This document shows positions 1 to 10,800 of a DNA stretch of 27,180 nucleotides, piece after piece (within the stretch, counting starts at the first letter, position 1; each line of letters opens with the position of its first letter). Position numbers and translations under genes: made by a program. The stretch comes from Kipferlia bialata (Eukaryota; Fornicata). Under the pieces are notes generated by a model. The model worked only from the letters and a program-made list of their open reading frames with translations, was not told where the DNA came from and ran no database searches. The DNA lies in NCBI GenBank assembly GCA_003568945.1, contig BDIP01000027.1, positions 1-27,180 of the forward strand, in the 5' to 3' direction.

Positions 1-7
1 CCCCCCG

Positions 8-47
<40 letters not shown>

Positions 48-55
48 AGGGGGGG
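1..55. repeat. G homopolymer at contig start
   Basis: Six C, then GC, then an unbroken run of about 38 G (9-46), two A and seven more G. It marks the left edge of the assembled sequence. Similar runs lie at 2286-2353, 25320-25402 and 27143-27158, so the assembly appears to break or be bridged at such runs. Confidence 0.9.
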
Positions 56-108
56 TCACATCCTGACTCATATATCCAACCCATCTCTACTCTCTACCTC
101 TCCCCCTG

Positions 109-2254
109 TCACACCCCCATCTGGCTCTGTATGTCTGTGAAGTACTGTATCCTCAGGAGGTTGGACTCCTCGGTGAAGGTGGCCTGGTCAATGGCACCGG
201 ACAGGAAGGAGTTCCTTGGATGAGACACGTATATAGTAAATAGCATACAGTCGTGTCTAAGTCCGGGTGTAAAATACATACCTGAGCCTAGCCATGGATG
301 CCCGTATGTCAGTGTGCCCTGCCTGCTCTCTCTCCCTCCTCTCCTCCTCTGCCTCTGCCTCTCTGTCTCTCTCTCTCTGGGCAGAGGAGTTAGAGAGGGG
401 CACGGTCTCAGACACACCACTAGATATGCCACTACCCATGGGTGCAGACTGGGGTAGAGGGGCACTACCTGCAGAGAGGGGGGCAGAGCTGTCCAGGGAG
501 AGAGACGCAGTGTCTGCCTCGGACGCCCTGCCAAGGCCGTGTAGCACAGACACACCTAGGGGTGAAACAGAGAGAGAGAGTCAGAGACAGAAACAGAGAG
601 TAGGGGTGTACCTTGTGCGTATGGAGGGGGTGACACCATGTGTATGGTGGATGCATCCCCAGGCCCTGGAAATGTCCCAGGGGGATGGAGGGAGGATGAC
701 GATGCGACCTGTTCTGTAGGCACTGTCAGACCCATAGACCCAGAGGGTAGGAGGACAAGATCCGGCATTACTAGGGAGGTCTGACAGGAGACGGACACAG
801 AGGGAGGGGGGGAATGGGGGACACTAGGGGTGGCCTCGGGGAGGCTCCCACTCCCTGCCCCATCACTCTCAGCTGCCTGGGGATGGGCGTCTGGTAGAGC
901 CGACGTCTCTGCCTCGTATGCAATCTCATGCAGAGAGGGCAGGGCAGAGGCAGAGACAGGCCAGTCCTCAGACGCCTCAGATGCCTCATCCACCTGCACA
1001 CTGTGTAGAGTGGACACCCCCCCTCCCTTGCCCCCTCTGATCAGTGGTGTGCACAGGGGTGAGGGGACACTGATGGCAGGGGACACAACCAGTGAGTAGG
1101 GGGGGGCACCACCCTCTGCATCCTGTGTGGTATGCCTCCACACACCCGGGGTCACACTAGCTAGGTCAGGTAGTGGCCTCTCCACCTCTCCCTCCCCCTC
1201 CTCGTCCTCAGAGAGTGCACTCTCCTCCTCCCTCTGCTTCTCTCTCTCCTCCCTCTCCCTCTGCCTCTCCTTCCCCTGTGCCCTGGATAGGTCCAACAGG
1301 AAGGGGGAGTCATTGAAGGGAACGGCAGAGAGGGGGTCAATGTCAAAGAGAGAGTGCGGGTCAGGCTGTTCCAGAGGCACCCGCACCCCCTCAAACACAC
1401 CCTCAGTGGAGCCAGGGTGGTACCCAAGCAGGTGGGACTCGGAGGGGGCGGTGTATGGTGAGGGTGCATCCACCCCCTCTCCCTCTCCCTCTACCCCCTT
1501 GTCTGCCTCTGCACTTACTACACCTCCAAAGACATCCAGCCCATCAGACCCAGGAGGTACTGTGGTACCAGCAGGGTATGAGGTGTGTGTCATGTCTGCC
1601 AGTGCACTCAGGGAGGGCAGGGGGTATGCATACGCACTGGAGGGGGCAGGGGGTGAGCGTGAGGTGTGGGAGTAGTCTGGGACGGGCCAGGTCCTCTCTG
1701 CTGCCTCCCTATGCCCTTGTGCAGTCTCGGGTGATGCCACCTGGGAGAGTGGCACAGAGAGGGAGAGGGGGGTGGGTATGGGGCTGGGTCTGGGTAAGGG
1801 GTCTGCCTCTGTGTCATCGGGTCTCTCTGGCATCAGGGGTGCCCCCCCATGCACACCCTCATACCCATCCCCATGTGCATCATATGCATCATGCCTGGAC
1901 TGATATGTATCATGACTGGACTGAGGCACATACTCAGACAGGTGGGGGCGTCGCCGATAGGTGGTGCCTGCCTCACCCTCTCTCTCTCTCCCTCCCTTCC
2001 TCGCAGCGGAACCACCAGTAGACCGAGCAGCTCTCTCTCCCTCTGTCTCTCTCCGGGTCCTGTCAGTCTGCCGCCGTGGCTCACTCATCCTGTGCTCTGG
2101 GCCACTCTGGAATCCTCTCTCTCTCCCTCCACTCTGACCAGCCCTCCCTCCCCTACTAGTCCTACTATCAGCCCCATACCCAGCACTCCTCCCTGATAGT
2201 GTTCTTGATACACCTGACCCTGACCGAGAGGCAGCAGAGGGGGACAGTTGGGGT
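109..2254 (-). CDS. Disordered Ser/Pro/Glu/Arg-rich protein, 5' incomplete, three visible exons
   Basis: Function not recognised. The visible exons on the minus strand are 2254-612, 555-282 and 214-109 (stop TGA at 111-109). They join in frame to 673 residues; splice phases are 1 and 2, with donors CAAG|GTACAC and CTCAG|GTATGT. The largest exon begins at an acceptor (CACCCCAG|A), one base into a codon remainder, so at least one 5' exon is missing and no initiator Met is claimed. The protein is low complexity: an Arg/Gly/Ser-rich N-terminal part, a Tyr/His/Asp patch, long Ser/Pro/Thr stretches, and a highly charged segment around 1200-1290 (ERQREREEREKQREEE then SEDEEGEGE) that may form a short helix. 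The last exon encodes a better-ordered tail containing AIDQATFTEESNLLRIQYF. No signal peptide, membrane helix or enzyme motif is visible. The region could be the disordered cytoplasmic part of a larger protein. The missing 5' part coincides with the homopolymer block at 2286-2353. Confidence 0.72.
215..281 (-). other. Intron, 67 bp
   Basis: Donor CTCAG|GTATGT at 282/281 and acceptor CTCATCCAAG|G at 215/214. It splits an AGG Arg codon after its second base. Removing it joins ...MARLR to NSFLSGAIDQ and leads to the stop at 109. The CTCAT motif lies 6 nt from the exon. Confidence 0.8.
556..611 (-). other. Intron, 56 bp
   Basis: Donor CAAG|GTACAC at 612/611 and acceptor TTCACCCCTAG|GT at 556/555, phase 1. 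Removing it joins PPPYAQG to VSVLHGLGRA in frame. It is the shortest complete intron in the window. A pyrimidine-rich CTCTCTCTCTGTTTC tract precedes the acceptor. Confidence 0.8.
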
Positions 2255-2285
2255 CTGGGGTGAGAGACAGAGTGAGAGGGTGAAT

Positions 2286-2353
2286 GGGGGGGGGGGGGGG
2301 GGGGGGGGGGGGGAAAAAAAAAAAAAAAAAGAGATAACCCCCCCCCCCCCCCC
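2286..2353. repeat. Composite homopolymer block G28-A17-gagataa-C16
   Basis: The plus strand reads 28 G, 17 A, a 7-nt linker and 16 C. The outer G and C runs could pair as a hairpin. To the left, a minus-strand exon begins at an acceptor (2255/2254); to the right, a plus-strand exon begins at an acceptor (2380/2381). The block therefore occupies the only space where the 5' exons of both genes should be. It is either a pair of extreme intron pyrimidine tracts or an assembly join through homopolymers. Confidence 0.9.
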
Positions 2354-2380
2354 ACCTATCTATACCTGTCTCACCCCCAG

Positions 2381-2630
2381 CCCTATGACGACTACAGCCA
2401 GGAGTACTCCAATGAGGTGTCATTTGGGGGCAGTATCCACCCAGTCCACTCCAGCATGGTGTGTGACCTCTCTCTCTCTCTATCCCCACCCTCTCTTTCC
2501 ATACATATGTACATGGATTCATGTGTATTCTCCTTCTCTCTCTCTCCATACTCTAACCCCCAGCGGAATACGCAGCACCACTACCACCAGATGTCCGACT
2601 CTTACTTAGACCGGTCGGACATGGACATGT

Positions 2631-2635
<5 letters not shown>
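2381..2635 (+). CDS. C-terminal end of an unrecognised protein, two exons, 5' incomplete
   Basis: Function not recognised. The exons are 2381-2458 and 2564-2635, 26 and 24 codons including the TGA stop at 2633-2635, both in phase 0. The upstream acceptor is CTCACCCCCAG|CCC and the internal intron runs from ATG|GTGTGT to CTAACCCCCAG|CGG. The encoded tail is rich in Tyr, Asp, His, Ser and Met (PYDDYSQEYSNEVSF; RNTQHHYHQMSDSYLDRS; final DMDMY), which looks disordered. No domain is visible in 49 residues. The splice signals and open frame support coding, but the fragment is short. Its upstream exons would have to lie left of 2353, where a minus-strand gene sits, so either the genes overlap or the assembly is joined wrongly at 2286-2353. 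Confidence 0.55.
2459..2563 (+). other. Intron, 105 bp, open in frame
   Basis: Donor ATG|GTGTGT and acceptor CTAACCCCCAG|CGG, with CT-rich tracts between. The length is a multiple of three and the frame has no stop, so retention would insert 35 residues. The acceptor and the Ser/Leu-rich translation of the CT tracts favour splicing. Confidence 0.65.

Positions 2636-2682
<47 letters not shown>
2634..2682. repeat. (GA)n microsatellite, about 49 bp
   Basis: Uninterrupted GA dinucleotides start inside the TGA stop codon of the plus-strand fragment and continue to about 2682. They form the start of its 3' untranslated region. Shorter GA patches recur at about 2749-2760 and 2815-2825. Confidence 0.95.
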
Positions 2683-2684
<2 letters not shown>

Positions 2685-4231
2685 TGTACCACCACATATT
2701 GTGTGTTAGTGTTTCAGTGAGATGTTGTTGTGTTACAACCCATGGCAAGAGAGAGAGAGACAGTTGTGTCTGGGGTTGTCTGTTAGAAATGAATATATGT
2801 TGAGCCGCATAAGTGAGAGAGAGAGTTGTGTATGGGTTTGGGGGGGGGGGGTAAACTCGACGACCGAACTGTACTGAAAAGTCACAATAGTGGGTATAGG
2901 TGCCCCCCGTGAAGAGACACACCATGATGGGGGGATGAGAGAATGAGGGGGGAGTGTCTATTCTAACACTCAATGACAATTCAAATTCTGATTCTCGGAC
3001 TACTACAAGCTACAAACAGAGACACAGCGGTGGGCTGCTCTCTCTCTCCTCTCCACTCCCACTGAGGGAGAGTACATCTCAGAGGCTAGGAGTGGTTAAT
3101 CACTCACTCTTTGGGCTGCACTGAATGGATACCACAATGCTAGAAATACTGATCCATCTGGATCCATCTGAATAGATATGCTGTGATGCGTATCTAGACA
3201 GGGCAGAAGTGGAACAGGAGCCACAGAAGGAAGACTAGTACTGGAGTCAGAGGACAACTAGTGAAATCAAGATAGATATCCATATCTCGCTGGAGAGAAT
3301 CAGTGTGAATATATACACCCAATTCTTCACTAGAGTCCCTCACTGCGCCACAACCATTCTCCCCCACGGCGCCACCACGATACAATGCAGTATACAAAGA
3401 ATGACTCAGGGTCGAATTGGAAATACGGTAGAATGGATCATACCTCCTGCATTGACTGATGCCACTATGCCCCACAGTATCTGCTTGGAGTGGCCGTTGC
3501 ACCTGAGACCGGAGTGACCTGGGTTTGTTGCATCGGTTGTGAAGTTGAGGGATGGCATGGTGTGTGAGTCTTATGAAGAGGTCCAGAGCCAATACCGCAT
3601 CATAAATGCCAAGATGGCCGTTTCAGTGAGACACCTCTCTCCTTGAATATCAAAGACTTGTTGTAGGTGCGCAGCACACGTCACACCGAGGCCAGAAATA
3701 CTACATACAGGGCAAATACATAACCGTATGCACTTTCTAAGGTGATCAGGACAGGATACCCAGTTTGCCTTGCAAAAGGGTCGCAAAAATAGAGTGAGAA
3801 TCTCGGTTGAGAAGTTCAATTTGGTCTCTGGAATTATTTGATACAGTATGCCAGACAGCCTTTTCGAGCTCTGTGTATGTACACAATAGGCCCTTATTAT
3901 AGCTGTCAGACTAATGCAGCATAGTTTCTACTCTCAGTTGTAGTTAATCATATCTATTCAGAATAGTTCCCACATCTCTACATAAATAATAGACGTGCGT
4001 GACTATACCAATGTTCCAAGTAGATCATACCCTAACCCACACCCCTCATAATCATGCTGCAACATGAATAGAGAATCTTGGAGTATAGGGTAGATACACA
4101 CAGGAACACATAGTAATACAAGCCACACCCGGTATCTGTCAAAGCGACAGTTGATGCAAAGGAACAGAGGAATAGACGGGTCGATCAGCATCGATCAGGA
4201 GCACGCACATGTACATACACGTGCATACACT
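2683..4231. other. Gene-free interval between the small left genes and the giant gene
   Basis: No coding region is supported. Composition is AT-richer than the neighbouring exons, and the open frames here (for example 3194-3592 and 3571-3819 on the minus strand) show no domain and no convincing splice context. Visible structure is a 12-G run at 2840-2851, GA patches, and a 10-bp tandem duplication gatccatctg near 3151-3171. No tRNA-like box A/box B pair was seen. The interval should hold the 3' UTR of the plus-strand fragment and that of the minus-strand giant gene, whose ends converge here. Confidence 0.6.
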
Positions 4232-4845
4232 CTAGAGGATACCGAAGTCCTGAAGCGTGGCAAAGAGCTCTGGTGCGAAGGAGAGCGAGGCCAGCTTGAG
4301 GCTGAGCAGCACCTGCACCAACAGCTTGATGGGGTCATTGATCAGTGCATCTTGTAGGATACCGGTCAGGTTGGATATCATCCAGTTCTTGCCAACAGTG
4401 GAGGCAAACTTGAGTGCGTACAGCAGGATCATGCCCATGAGCACCAGGAGGTATGTGAAGGCCATGCCGTACCAGATGTATGCATAGTGGTAGGACCACT
4501 CCTTAGAGAGCACTCTGAGCACTATCCTGTTGAAGAATGACTTGCCATCCAGGTTGGCTCTCTTGGTCAGGGTCCTATCACTGCCTGGCACCCTCTTGCC
4601 TATAGGCCGGGTGTGGGCAAAGAGGTACTTGAAGAAGGTGGTGGGAGGAGTGGCGATGAAGGCAGTCACGACACCGATGATGAGTGTCTGCTTCCAGCCG
4701 TACTCCTCACACACAACGTCGTCCACCGTCAGTCCCTCCTGGCCTGTGTTTGCATACCCCTCCTGGCAGTCTGCTCTGAAGAACAGGGCTGAGGCGAAGA
4801 AGAGACCGAAGAGGAACACCATCAGACAGGTGAGACGTCTAGGGC
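4232..4845 (-). other. Last exon: polycystin-1-like helices TM2-TM5
   Basis: The 204 codons before the stop hold four hydrophobic segments: LTCLMVFLFGLFFASALFF (about 4770-4830), the TLIIGVVTAFIA segment (about 4645-4705), YIWYGMAFTYLLVLMGMILL (about 4430-4500), and DPIKLLVQVLLSLKLASL (about 4285-4345). Polycystin-1 proteins have the same order: an Arg-rich loop after TM3 (here AHTRPIGKRV) and a Trp followed by a D/QP-I/L-K motif before TM5. The protein ends 14 residues after the last helix (APELFATLQDFGIL). No further helix, TOP domain, pore or coiled coil follows in this exon. Confidence 0.8.
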
Positions 4846-7800
4846 CTGGGGGTCAGGGTGGGGGAGTGAGACAGATATATACACTCATACTGTATACTAA
4901 TTATCCAGTGACCCTTCACTGTACCTGCCACGCTTGAGTATATATAGACACATTATACTATATCCACTGTTACCTGTCATGTTGGACTTTGACTTGTGGA
5001 AGATGAGGGACAGCCAGTCGTGCTCCCTGAGGGATGTCACAAACATGTCGTAGAGGAACCTCTTGGTGAATGTCTCCTCCTTGTTGTTCTCATAGAGCTT
5101 GACCTGCTTGGCAATGGCCTTGCTCGTCTTGATCTCGGTCAGGTCCAGTCTGGAGATAGACGGACTGCCCACATGGCTGGATAGAGCGGGTGTGACCCTG
5201 CCCCCAGTGTTTCTGTTGGCATAGGGTGTGTTGAAGGTGTCCCTGTCTAGGCTCTGCTCATCAGAGGCCTCGGGGGTGTGTCCCTCGTCTGTCTCAGACT
5301 CAGTCATCTCACCCTGCAGGGCACTCCTCAGAGCCTCATTCAGCTTCTGGTTCTTGTCCTTCCTGGCCTTGCCCTTGCCCTTGGTAGATGGGGACACAAG
5401 GTCCAGGAGGGACTTGGACTGTGCCAGACCAGGGGTGGTGGCACCACTGGGTGTGGAGGGGGTGACAGGGGCCTGGAGGCCATTGATGGGCACAGGGGGT
5501 AGCACAAATGCCCTCCCCATCTTCTGCTTGTTGGCTGTCCTAGCAGCTGCCTCTTGCATACGCTCAATCATCTGTCTGGCCAGCATAGAGGCATTGGTGT
5601 CGTTGGACGAGGTGGGGGAGCCGGAGGTGTTGCTGTTCCGCTGGAGGGGGGAGAGGGCGGGCAGGGCAGGTAGGGAGCTCTGCTGGGCCACTGGACTGAG
5701 ACCGGACATGATGGAGGGAGACTTGCTGGGGGACCCGCCCAGCCTCTGTGCGCGTAGCTTGGCCACCATCCTATGCGCCATATCTGTATGATTGGCAGAG
5801 AGGGCGGGGAGTCTCTCGTAGGAGAGGGCACTCGTCATGCCCTTGGCAGCAAGGGGGTTGCTGGGAGCCTGGAGGGGGGCCAGAGGGGAGAGGGGCTCAC
5901 TGGGTGTGTGCACGCCACTGTGACTGAACCCTCCGACAGCTGGTAGGACAGGGGACCCAAGTGCCTTGGGTGTGTGCAGTCTACCACCCAGAGTGGATGT
6001 AGGAACAGCAGGGGTGCCAGATACACTGAGGGGAGGCAGGGGCTGGTTGAATGCCCACCCATCGTCGTCACAGGTGGGTCCGAACATGCCCTCTGACATG
6101 TGGTTGGAGTGGAAGGGGGAGAGGCGCTGGGCCTGGTCTCTTCTAAACACGTTGTTGGAGAGCTTCTTGAACCGTCTGTCACTAACACTCGCGTAGTTCA
6201 GAGCGATCATGAGACCGACGTAGACTGAGATGCACCCACCGAGCAGCATCACAGGTGCCATGTTATCATCGATGGTGGAGAGGAGGTCAGGGATGTCCTC
6301 GGGGTCGATGACGTTGACATCAATGCCGAACTGGTGGAAGAAGGACGTGAAGGACGTGAAGTGCTGGGTGTAGGCAGTGAGATAGGCCGTGGTGTTGTCC
6401 CAGCCGTATGTGGAGATGCCCTCCTCGCTCCAGTCTGTGCCGTTCCATGCCTTGACTAGCAGGGTGGCATTGAGGGAGAGGAGAGAGTCGAGGTCGGGGA
6501 TGGAGTCGAGGGGTATGGTGATGCCCACTGGGTCTGCCAGGTCAGACACATCCAGTGACCCATCATCATCTGACACAGAGATTGACGCCATGCTGCTGTA
6601 GAAGGTAGTCGAGTTACCACCCATGGGGGGTGTATCCATGGTCACCATCGACACATACATGTCCCCTCCAGTGGTAGATCCCACTGCATCTCCAAAGCCC
6701 GAGGGCAGAGAGAAGTTTGCAGCACCGTCCAAGAACCCAATGGCAGACTCTGTCACCGTAGAGATGGCCTGGGCGCCAAAGTTGACGCTGGAGCCAGCGC
6801 CAGTGACGGCCCTCTGTCCATTGACTAGAGAGGCAGCCACGTTGGTGGCCACCTGCTCGATGGAACTGAGCACTCTCACACCCACACGCTGTGCCAGGGA
6901 GAGGAGGGACATGTCCAGGCCCTCCTGCTTGGCTAGGGACATGACAGAGCCATCGGTGGAGGCGGCAAACTCGGAACTGACCTTATCATAGAGAGAGTCA
7001 GCGGTGGAGAGAGAGGCCGAGACGAAGGAGGAGTCTGTGTTGGCGGTGCCGGCCATGGTACCAAGTAGCTCTCCCAGGCTGTCTGCCTCCTCATTAGACA
7101 TTGACGACACACTCCCTGCCACGGCACTCAGTGTCTGGGCAGAGGCTGTCTGGACAGAGGAGGAGGAGACGAGGTCGTCAGCGGGGAGGGCGAGGAGGGA
7201 AGACGCAACAGCAGAGAGGGCGGAGGTGTCTGTCTCGGAGGCAGAGAGGTAGGAGATGGAGGCGTTGAGCAGTGCGATGGACACATCTGTGTCTCCTGTC
7301 TCGTTGGCTGTGTTGATATCACTGCTGAGACTTGCAATGTAGGATGCAGTGTCTGTGCCTGGTCTGATGGCCACTGAGATAGAGGTGGCACTCTCGTAGA
7401 AGGTGGAGGCGCCGATAGCGTCATAGACCCACACCCCAATGTAGACATCACCCACCAAGGGGATGAGTGCAGAGACAGAGCGCGCAGAGCTCCTGGCCTG
7501 TAGGGTGGAGGTGCTAGTCTCACCCTCCAGCCTACCCGTGAAGGAGTATGTCAGTGGTGACATGTTGCTGATGGCCACCCATCCAGAGGTAGACAGGGCA
7601 ACCCTATCGTCGTGGTACATGTCACTGGTAGTGCTGTCAGAATCAGTCACCACGGTTAGGGACCCAGAGATGGGGCCTGAGTGGGTGGTGAAGGTCTCTG
7701 TGCTGCTGGAGATACCATTCTCATCGGCCACTGTGAGGCTGAATGCATACTCTGTGAGTGGAAGCAGGACGTCAGAGGCCAGGACAAGGTTGGGAGTGGT

Positions 7801-10800
7801 CAGGGTCTCTGAGAGCACAACGTCCTCGTCAGTGAGGTCCAGATTGGGTCCAGCTGTCTGCTGCCAGAGATACACGATGTCATCCCCTGTGGAGGAGGAG
7901 GCGACACCCGATAGGGAGACCTGGGAGGACACCACCACGACAGAGGGAGTGTGGGTGACAGACACCAAGGGCAGGGCGGTGGACACTACGGTGATGGTGG
8001 TGGTGGCGTCTGAGGTGTACTCCTGTCCCTCCAGGGTACGGGTGGCACGGAGAGATACAGAGTAGTCAGAGGGGGTGGCCCCGCTCACGTCCAGCACCAC
8101 CTGCGACCCGTCAGTCTCCATAGATGTGACTGCCCAGCTGGAGGGGAGGGTCCACTCCAGGGTGTCGAAGTGCTCAGAGCAGGAGGAGAGGGTGAGGGGC
8201 AGCACAGAGTTGACAACGACAGAGGCAGTGCTGACACAGGCAGAGGGAGAGGCATAGGGAGTGTCGATGAGGACAGAGGTGGTGCCAGAGACAGCCTCAG
8301 TGTCGGTGCTGGGGTAGCTGCCAGAGACAGTGACTGTGTGCTGGGTGTTCTCCCCAAAGGAGAGAGCGGGGATGACGGCATAAGGTCTAGTGAATGCGGC
8401 AAAGGTATCTGCCAGTCCAGCACAGTCGGGTCCCTCAGTGCATGTCCAGACAAAGCTGATGGTACCGGCCTGGGAAACGGTTGGGTGCTCAGCACGCACC
8501 CTTAGAGCAATGGCGTCTCCTAGGGTGACTGACTGTGTGTTGCCCTGCTCCATGGAGAGAGTGGGGGCGATGCTACCAGACACAGAGAGTATCTTGGAGG
8601 TGGAGGAGGAGTAGCCCAGGACGGATGTGACAGTGAGGGTGATTAGGTAGTCATTGCCAGGGGACAGCACTGCGGCAGCATTGAAGGAGAGAGAGGCACC
8701 AGACAAGTCGATGTCCTCTGTGAAGGGGGATAGGTTGGGGTTGCCTGAGTTCGTGATGGTCCACTCATAGACAAGGGCCCTGGAGAAGGTGCCAACAGAG
8801 TCAGACTCCTGGCCCGACAGTGTGACGGAGGCATCCTTGTACACAGAGGATGGGCCAGTGATGACGGCAACTGGGGTGGGGGGGTTGTCGGGGGAGCTGA
8901 CGTCGAAGGAGAGGCCATCTCCCAGGGCGCATGGGGCCGATGCCTCCCCTGTCGCTGTCTGTGCTTGTACAGACAGGCCAGACAGGAGGGAGAGGACATC
9001 AGTGCCGGGGAGGAAGGTGAGGGAGGAGCCGAAGAACACAGTGAGGGTGCTACCAGTGCCATAGACGTCAGAGCTGGTCTTAACCACGCACTGTGCCCCT
9101 GTGCCAAAGCTAGATGCGGTGGCGGTGTCAAAGAGGGAGGAGCAGGGGAAGGAACCAGTCTCTGCGAAGGAGACGCTGCTTATGGTTCCCGTGAAGTGGG
9201 TGAGGTCGTCGGACACGGTGAGGGCAGAGGCAGAGGGGGTGAGATACACAGTGACAGTGGTCTCATCAGAGAGGCCGTTGGTGTCGGTGACGGACACGGG
9301 CACCTCGATCTTGACGGAAGAGACCTCGGCGTCAGAGACAGCAGCCAGTGGGGCATGTACCTTGATACCCAGGTGGGAGAGGGCCTCAGTTAGGGCCGTT
9401 GGGTATCCAGTGAATGTGAACTCGGTGGATGATGCCTTGACTGCTGCTGTGCCTGTGCAGCCATCTGCGTAGACACACACTGTATCAATGGAGAGGGAGG
9501 GCACCTCAACACCGTCAGAGTCAGTGACAGTACTAGGTATAGAGAGGGTGACAGTGAGGGATGTGCTCTCGACAGATGACACACTGGGCATGGCATAGAG
9601 AGTGGAGCCCAGGGGCATGTACTGTGCAGAGGGGACAGAGAGAACAGGGGCATCTGGGACAGACACCACGTCCATGGGGATGGTGGTCTGTGTCACAAGG
9701 TCCCTAGAGGGGCAGGACACAGTGGCATAGAGGTACTCTGACCCGAAGAAGTCGGCATCGGGTATGTAGCAGCACTCACTCAGGAGGGCATTGAGGGCAG
9801 AGGGCCCAGCCGCAGAGAGGGAGAGGACAGAGAGGTGGGGACCAGCACAGGCTGCGTCCTCCGTGAATGATCCATGGAGGCTGGACAGAGAGAGAGAGAG
9901 GGTGTCAGTCTGTGCCTCAGGGTAGAGGGGCAGGTGCTCAATCTCGACGAAGCCCATAGTAACGGAAGTGTCCTCTGGTGTGGATACAGCATCAGAAACA
10001 CTGACCACGGGGTAGTCAGCCACACCCACTGACACTCTGTTGCAGAACACAACAGTGCCATAGGACTCGACCTGGCCAGAGTAGTCTCCAGCCACATACT
10101 GGGTGTATGCAGGCATGCCGGACCCAAGCAGGGCAGAGTGACCAGTAGAGAGGGCAGAGGCGTCCGCCAGACAGTATGTGACATGGCCAGAGTACTCAGC
10201 GTCAACAGTACCATCTGCCACACACGACACAGACAGAGACAGGTCGGCAGCATCTGCGGCAGATACAGCATCTAGAGTGGCAGGTGTGCCCACCCTGTCT
10301 CCAGCCTCAGACACACTGCCATACCCGAGGTGCAGGGAGCAGGATGCGGTGGACGGGAGAGAGGTAAGGGAGAGAGCAGCCGTGACATGCAGAGAGGTGA
10401 CATCATTGAGTGACACGTCAAAGTCCAGGTCCCTGGTGAAGACTGAGCCTGAGTTGGCTGCCAGGGCTATGGGCTGCATGGTGGCTGGGGTGGCTGAGGC
10501 AGTGACCGTGGTCCACCTCTCTGTGTACACGGTGGAGAAGGAGTATGCCACTGCACTGGTGGTGCCGACAGAGTATGTGAGGGTGTCGGCAGAGGGATAG
10601 GAGGTGGCAGCGGAAGGGGTGTAGACTAGGGTGTCAGCGGCTAGGAGGACCTGGGCGAGGGGTCCAGTGACAGTGACAGAGTGTGCGTCAGGGTATGTCA
10701 CACTCACTGCCTCAGATAGAGACACAGACATGGCCACGGAGGCATAGGACCCGGAGACACAGGAGGAGGTGAGGGACACAGTCATATCAGCGTCTGCCCC

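Noticed and set aside
1127-2021. Plus-strand open frames of 182 and 188 codons
   Set aside because: They lie opposite the minus-strand gene, whose splice sites join in frame three times. The plus-strand translations are CT-tract products.
2286-2353. Poly-Pro/poly-Phe and poly-Gly coding through the homopolymers (long minus-strand frame to 2355)
   Set aside because: A splice acceptor lies between the block and the coding sequence; the translation of the runs is pure homopolymer and has no initiator Met.
3194-4191. Minus-strand open frames as possible channel-encoding exons of the polycystin-like gene
   Set aside because: Their translations contain no polycystin pore or helix pattern, composition is AT-rich, and no donor with matching phase precedes the TAG at 4232.
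2683-4231. tRNA or small RNA gene
   Set aside because: No convincing box A/box B pair or cloverleaf was found by eye on either strand.
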